A DNA stretch of 9,661 bases from Candidatus Fermentibacterales bacterium (GTDB lineage Bacteria; Fermentibacterota; Fermentibacteria; Fermentibacterales; JAFGKQ01), in NCBI GenBank assembly GCA_016928495.1, contig JAFGKQ010000316.1:1-9661 (forward strand), read 5' to 3'. The translations under genes and the position numbers were made by a program. Of this stretch, positions 7,060 to 9,661 are shown in pieces; the first letter of the stretch is position 1; each line of letters starts with the position of its first letter. The notes under the pieces are model-generated. The model worked only from the letters and a program-made list of their open reading frames with translations. It was not told where the DNA came from and ran no database searches.

Positions 7060-7754
7060 GCAGGGCCATCCCGGATGGGCGCCCGGAAGATGTGGCCGCC
7101 GCAGTGGCGCTCGCATGGGGGGATGTCCCGGAAAGGAGGGCCTCCGCCTTCCACCGCTTTCGCAGGCAGACCTCCCGGGAGATCGCCGGACTTCCGCCCG
7201 GGCTCGTGCTCGGGATGGCCCTCGAGCTGAAGCTGGCGCACGGCCTTCGAGGCCTTGCCTGCAGCCTGATCCGTTGTCACGCAGGGGCCTTTGCCCGTGT
7301 CGACAGGAGGCTGCTCGAGCAGCTCGGAGAGGGCATGGACACCTGGTGGGCCGTTGACGGGTTCGCGAGGCTCCTGTCCGGCCCCGCGTGGCTTCATGGA
7401 AGCATAGGTGACGAGGCCGTGATGGACTGGGCAGGCTCGGACGATCTCTGGTGGAGGAGGGCCGCTCTCGTATCCACCGTCGCCCTCAACATGAGGTCGC
7501 AGGGAGGGTATGGGGACACCCGGCGAACGCTGATGGTCTGCGGGCCCCTTGTCGGAGATCGCGAGGACATGGTCGTCAAGGCCATGTCATGGGCTCTCAG
7601 GGAGCTGGTTGTGCACGATCCGGCCGCAGTAGGGAGCTTTCTCGACAGGCACTGCTCGACGCTTGCCGCAAGGGTCAGGCGGGAGGTCCGGAACAAGCTG
7701 AAGACGGGCCTCAAGAACCCGCGCCGGGCGGTGGAGGCCGGCGAAGGCGGATGA
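7056..7754 (+). CDS. AlkD-like DNA alkylation repair protein (HEAT-like repeat glycosylase)
   Basis: Predicted DNA glycosylase of the AlkD/AlkC superfamily, which removes positively charged alkylated bases such as 3-methyladenine and 7-methylguanine. The 232 residues are a typical length and are largely helical. Positions matching the known AlkD active site are visible: W97 and D101 in DTWWAVDGFA (AlkD W109/D113, same spacing), R134/R135 in LWWRRAALVST, and W179 in VVKAMSWALREL (AlkD W187). The family's closing block AARVRREVRNKLKTGLKNPR is at 204-223. The gene overlaps its upstream neighbour by four bases (ATGA) and the downstream methyltransferase by four bases, so it is deep inside a coupled operon. 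A purine-rich GGAGGAGGG runs right up to the ATG; GGGAGAAG at 7038-7045 has better spacing. The family call is good, while the substrate range is inferred from the family. Confidence 0.85.
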   Translation: MSRAIPDGRPEDVAAAVALAWGDVPERRASAFHRFRRQTSREIAGLPPGLVLGMALELKLAHGLRGLACSLIRCHAGAFARVDRRLLEQLGEGMDTWWAVDGFARLLSGPAWLHGSIGDEAVMDWAGSDDLWWRRAALVSTVALNMRSQGGYGDTRRTLMVCGPLVGDREDMVVKAMSWALRELVVHDPAAVGSFLDRHCSTLAARVRREVRNKLKTGLKNPRRAVEAGEGG

Positions 7755-8431
7755 TGGGTCAGCCCAGCGGCCCGGGCTCCGCGAGGGAGTCATACGAGAG
7801 GAAGTACTCCGGCAGGGGGCTCTACTGGACGGCCAGGCCATCGACCACCTGCCTGGAAGTGCTGAGACTGATGCCTCCGACACGCGCCCTCAGGCTGCTG
7901 GACATAGGCTGCGGCGAGGGCAGGAACTCGCTGTTCTTCGCCCGCAACGGCTATGTGGTCGACGCCTTCGACGTTTCCGGGAAGGGCGTCGAGAAGGCCG
8001 CCGGACTGGCGGATGAGGCAGGGCTCGCGATGAACCTCTTCGTGGCCGATCTGAACGAATACAGGCTGTCGAGCAGCTACGACATCCTGTTCTCCACCGG
8101 GACGCTCCACTTCTCGCGACCGGAGGTCCGGGAGGAGATGTTCGAGAACTACAGGCAGCATACTGCGGTCGGTGGGATCAACGCTTTCTCCGTCTTCGTC
8201 TCCAAGCCCTTCATCCCCCCGGCGCCGGATGCCGATCCGGAAGCCTGTCACTTCCGCTCCGGAGAGATCTTCACCTACTACCACGACTGGCTGATAGAGG
8301 CGTGCGGGGAGGAGATCTTCGATTGCGGCTCCGGAGGCGTCCCGCACAGGCACGCAGTGAACAGGCTCTCCGCGCGGAAGCCGGATGCAGTCGACAGCTC
8401 AGCAGCCCCGCTCAGGGGCCGGAGGAGGTGA
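7751..8431 (+). CDS. SAM-dependent methyltransferase, TehB-like
   Basis: Class I Rossmann-fold methyltransferase of 226 residues. Motif I is LLDIGCGEGRNSLFFA at 49-64; the acidic residue ending strand 2 is D74 in DAFDVS; DLNEYRL at 100-106 follows strand 3; and the strand-4 block YDILFSTGTLHF runs 110-121. The C-terminal half has the characteristic ENYRQHTAVGGINAFSVFV and TYYHDWLIE...SGGVPHRHAVNR blocks found in bacterial proteins annotated as tellurite-resistance TehB-like methyltransferases. Their true acceptors are mostly unknown and may include metalloid oxyanions or small thiols. The ATG at 7751 overlaps the AlkD stop (ATGA); an immediately following ATG at 7754 has a better ribosome-site spacing (GAAGG at 7743-7747) and would shorten the protein by one residue. 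The last ~20 residues are non-conserved and basic. The methyltransferase call is sure; the substrate is not. Confidence 0.88.
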   Translation: MMGQPSGPGSARESYERKYSGRGLYWTARPSTTCLEVLRLMPPTRALRLLDIGCGEGRNSLFFARNGYVVDAFDVSGKGVEKAAGLADEAGLAMNLFVADLNEYRLSSSYDILFSTGTLHFSRPEVREEMFENYRQHTAVGGINAFSVFVSKPFIPPAPDADPEACHFRSGEIFTYYHDWLIEACGEEIFDCGSGGVPHRHAVNRLSARKPDAVDSSAAPLRGRRR

Positions 8432-8440
8432 CCGGGAGTG
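8421..8440 (+). promoter_or_regulatory. Ribosome binding site setting a GTG start for the DinB-like gene
   Basis: GGAGGAGGTGA at 8421-8431 is a near-perfect anti-16S match, followed by six bases and GTG 8438. The TGA of the methyltransferase (8429-8431) forms the end of this site. The nearby ATG at 8445 is out of frame and is followed directly by a stop codon. Confidence 0.8.
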
Positions 8441-8953
8441 CCGGATGTGAGAAGGGTCGTGGAGTCTCAGTACCTCGCTTCGCTCGAGATGCTGGGCAAC
8501 GCCGTCGACCTGTGCCCGGAAGAGCTCTGGGATGACGGGCGGTTCGGCAACAGGTTCTGGAGGATAGCCTTTCACACTCTGTTCTACACCCACCTCTACC
8601 TCCAGAGCATGGAGGAGGACTTCAGGCCCTGGCCGAAGCACAGGGGGCAGGCCGAGCACATGGGCGAGGCACTTCCCTGGCCTCCTCACGATCCTCCGGA
8701 AGTGGCGGAAGCCTACACGAAGAAAGAGGTTCTCGAGTACCTGGACTTCTGCAGGAGAGAGGTGCTGGAGAGGACGGCGGAGCTGGACGTGGAGAGGGAG
8801 GACTCGGGCTTCTTCTGGCTTCCCTTCGGCAAGCTCGAGCTCCAGATCTACAACATCGGGCATGTCCGGCATCATGCCGGCCAGTTGATCGAGCGCCTCA
8901 GAGCGGAGACCGGACTGGGAGTGGAGTGGGTGGGCAGGTCGGGGACCGAATAG
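8438..8953 (+). CDS. DinB/YfiT-like four-helix metal-binding protein
   Basis: A 171-residue helical protein of the DinB-like superfamily, whose members include thiol S-transferases (bacillithiol, mycothiol) and many uncharacterised damage-induced proteins. The metal-binding triad fits H46 in WRIAFHTLFYTHLYL (helix 2) with H142 and H146 in YNIGHVRHHAGQLIERL (last helix), the usual H...HxxxH spacing. The start YLASLEMLGNAV and the block LCPEELWDDGRFGNRFWRIAFH are typical of the family. This DinB is unrelated to DNA polymerase IV. It is the last gene of the tight run that begins at leuS, six bases after the methyltransferase. A role as a thiol or glutathione-like transferase working beside that methyltransferase is possible, but no substrate can be read from the sequence. 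Confidence 0.85.
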   Translation: MPDVRRVVESQYLASLEMLGNAVDLCPEELWDDGRFGNRFWRIAFHTLFYTHLYLQSMEEDFRPWPKHRGQAEHMGEALPWPPHDPPEVAEAYTKKEVLEYLDFCRREVLERTAELDVEREDSGFFWLPFGKLELQIYNIGHVRHHAGQLIERLRAETGLGVEWVGRSGTE

Positions 8954-9050
8954 CTGGCTCCTGCCGCCCGCAGTGGTTATGTCAGCCTGAGCGGGTCGAG
9001 ACGCGCCCCGCGCATTCGGGTTCGTTGCCTTTTCGGTCGAGGGAGATACG
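8954..9050 (+). other. Intergenic spacer before the NYN gene, no confident signal
   Basis: The longest non-coding stretch in the window, 97 bases. It holds two very short inverted repeats, CTGC/GCAG (8961-8973) and GCGC/GCGC around CCC (9003-9013), neither followed at once by a T-run, so no terminator is claimed. A short CTTTT lies at 9029-9033. TATGTC at 8978-8983 is a poor -10 candidate. GGGAG at 9041-9045 is the ribosome site of the next gene. The operon probably ends and a new transcript begins here, but the signals are too weak to place. Confidence 0.4.
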
Positions 9051-9661
9051 ATGATGGCCGAGTCTCAGTCCCAGCAGAGGCTGGCAGTGCTGATCGATGC
9101 CGACAACGCGCAGCCATCCATTACCGAGGAGCTTCTGGCGGAGATCGCGAAGTACGGTATCGCCAGCGTGAAGAGGATATACGGAGACTGGACGACCCCG
9201 AGCCTCGGCGGCTGGAAGAACGTGCTGCTGGAGCATTCCATGGAGCCGATCCAGCAGTTCCGGTACACCTCCGGCAAGAACTCCACCGACAGCGCCATGA
9301 TCATAGACGCGATGGACCTGCTCTACACCGCCCGCTTCGACGGTTTCTGCCTGGTCTCGAGCGATAGCGACTTCACCAGGCTGGCCTCGCGGATCAGGGC
9401 CGAGGGGCTCTTCGTGTACGGGTTCGGGGAGCGCAAGACCCCGAGGGCCTTCGTCTCCGCCTGCGACAAGTTCATCTACACGGAGGTGCTGAGGCCCGTG
9501 GCCGAGACCGCCGAGACCATGAAGAAGGTCTCCACCAGGGTGCTCAAGCAGGACACGAGGCTGGTCAGCCTCGTGCGGACCGCGATCGAAGCTGCCTCCG
9601 ACGACTCGGGCTGGGCTCAACTGGGCACGGTGGGCAGCAACATCGCCAAGCAGGCCCCCGA
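9051..9661 (+). CDS. NYN-domain ribonuclease-like protein with C-terminal OST-HTH/LOTUS start (3' end outside window)
   Basis: Cytoplasmic NYN/LabA-type protein, a PIN-like nuclease fold expected to cut RNA using a metal ion. In the 203 visible residues, the acidic catalytic set is present: D16 and D18 in LIDADN (14-19), D80 in NSTDSAM, and D105 and D107 in LVSSDSDF (101-108). The stretch KNSTDSAMIIDAMDLLY followed by DGFCLVSSDSDFTRLASRIRAEG is the standard NYN core, and VYGFGERKTPRAFVSACDKFIY completes the domain near 143. After a linker, LVSLVRTAIEAASDDSGWAQLGTVGSNIAKQAP (from 171) looks like the start of an OST-HTH/LOTUS winged helix, a putative RNA-binding domain often joined to NYN in bacteria. 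The gene runs off the right edge. Start at ATG 9051 (or 9054) with GGGAG five bases upstream. The RNA target is unknown. Confidence 0.9.
   Translation, partial: MMAESQSQQRLAVLIDADNAQPSITEELLAEIAKYGIASVKRIYGDWTTPSLGGWKNVLLEHSMEPIQQFRYTSGKNSTDSAMIIDAMDLLYTARFDGFCLVSSDSDFTRLASRIRAEGLFVYGFGERKTPRAFVSACDKFIYTEVLRPVAETAETMKKVSTRVLKQDTRLVSLVRTAIEAASDDSGWAQLGTVGSNIAKQAP

Noticed and set aside
8961-8973. CTGC-CGCCC-GCAG hairpin right after the DinB-like gene.
   Set aside because: A four-pair stem with no following T-run is expected by chance in GC-rich DNA.
9003-9034. GCGC-CCC-GCGC hairpin followed by a CTTTT run as an intrinsic terminator.
   Set aside because: The stem is only four pairs and the T-run lies about 15 bases away, so it does not fit a rho-independent terminator.
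9025-9052. TTGCCT (9025-9030), 16 bases, TACGAT (9047-9052) as a promoter for the NYN gene.
   Set aside because: Transcription would begin near 9059, after the ATG at 9051 and beyond its ribosome site, so it could not express the full protein.
6074-9661. The idea that the cluster is a classical anti-phage defence system or a mobile island.
   Set aside because: There is no integrase, transposase, restriction gene, toxin-antitoxin pair, tRNA attachment site or flanking repeat, and base composition looks uniform with leuS.

Overview
The window is GC-rich bacterial DNA with ten protein genes, all on the + strand and packed almost end to end. There are no RNA genes, insertion sequences, CRISPR arrays or long repeats that I can see. 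Arginine is written mostly as AGG (8 of 13 arginines in the last gene), and non-ATG starts are frequent (TTG, GTG and one probable CTG). The gene content fits an uncultured or deep-branching Gram-negative-type lineage, perhaps from the FCB group such as Fermentibacterota-like bacteria. That placement is a weak inference, because no phylogenetic marker can be compared here.

Region 1 (1-3520) is a NatA/NatB-type ABC exporter operon. It holds the C-terminal part of an ABC-2 permease cut by the window edge, a complete ATPase starting at a TTG that overlaps the permease stop, and a second ABC-2 permease fused to a C-terminal CPBP (CAAX-type glutamic) intramembrane protease domain. The two permeases share motifs and probably form an asymmetric pair served by the single ATPase.

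Region 2 (3510-8953) begins with a recognisable sigma-70-like promoter and leuS, the leucyl-tRNA synthetase, whose HIGH signature reads SVGH. Five small genes follow with gaps of 2-25 bases or ATGA overlaps: a phage-type protein distantly like pyrimidine-dimer glycosylases, an HExxH putative metallopeptidase, an AlkD-like DNA alkylation-repair glycosylase, a TehB-like SAM methyltransferase and a DinB/YfiT-like metal-binding four-helix protein. They look co-transcribed. Two of the families have a link to DNA repair and two others are plausible detoxification enzymes, so the tail of this operon may be a damage/detoxification module. That idea is an inference from family assignments and gene packing, not a demonstrated system.

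Region 3 (8954-9661) is a 97-base spacer followed by a NYN-domain (PIN-like) RNase with what looks like the start of an OST-HTH/LOTUS RNA-binding domain, cut by the right edge.

I found no clearly new defence system. The points most worth a second look are the repair/detox operon behind leuS, the permease-protease fusion, the non-canonical start of the glycosylase-like gene and the altered HIGH motif of LeuS.
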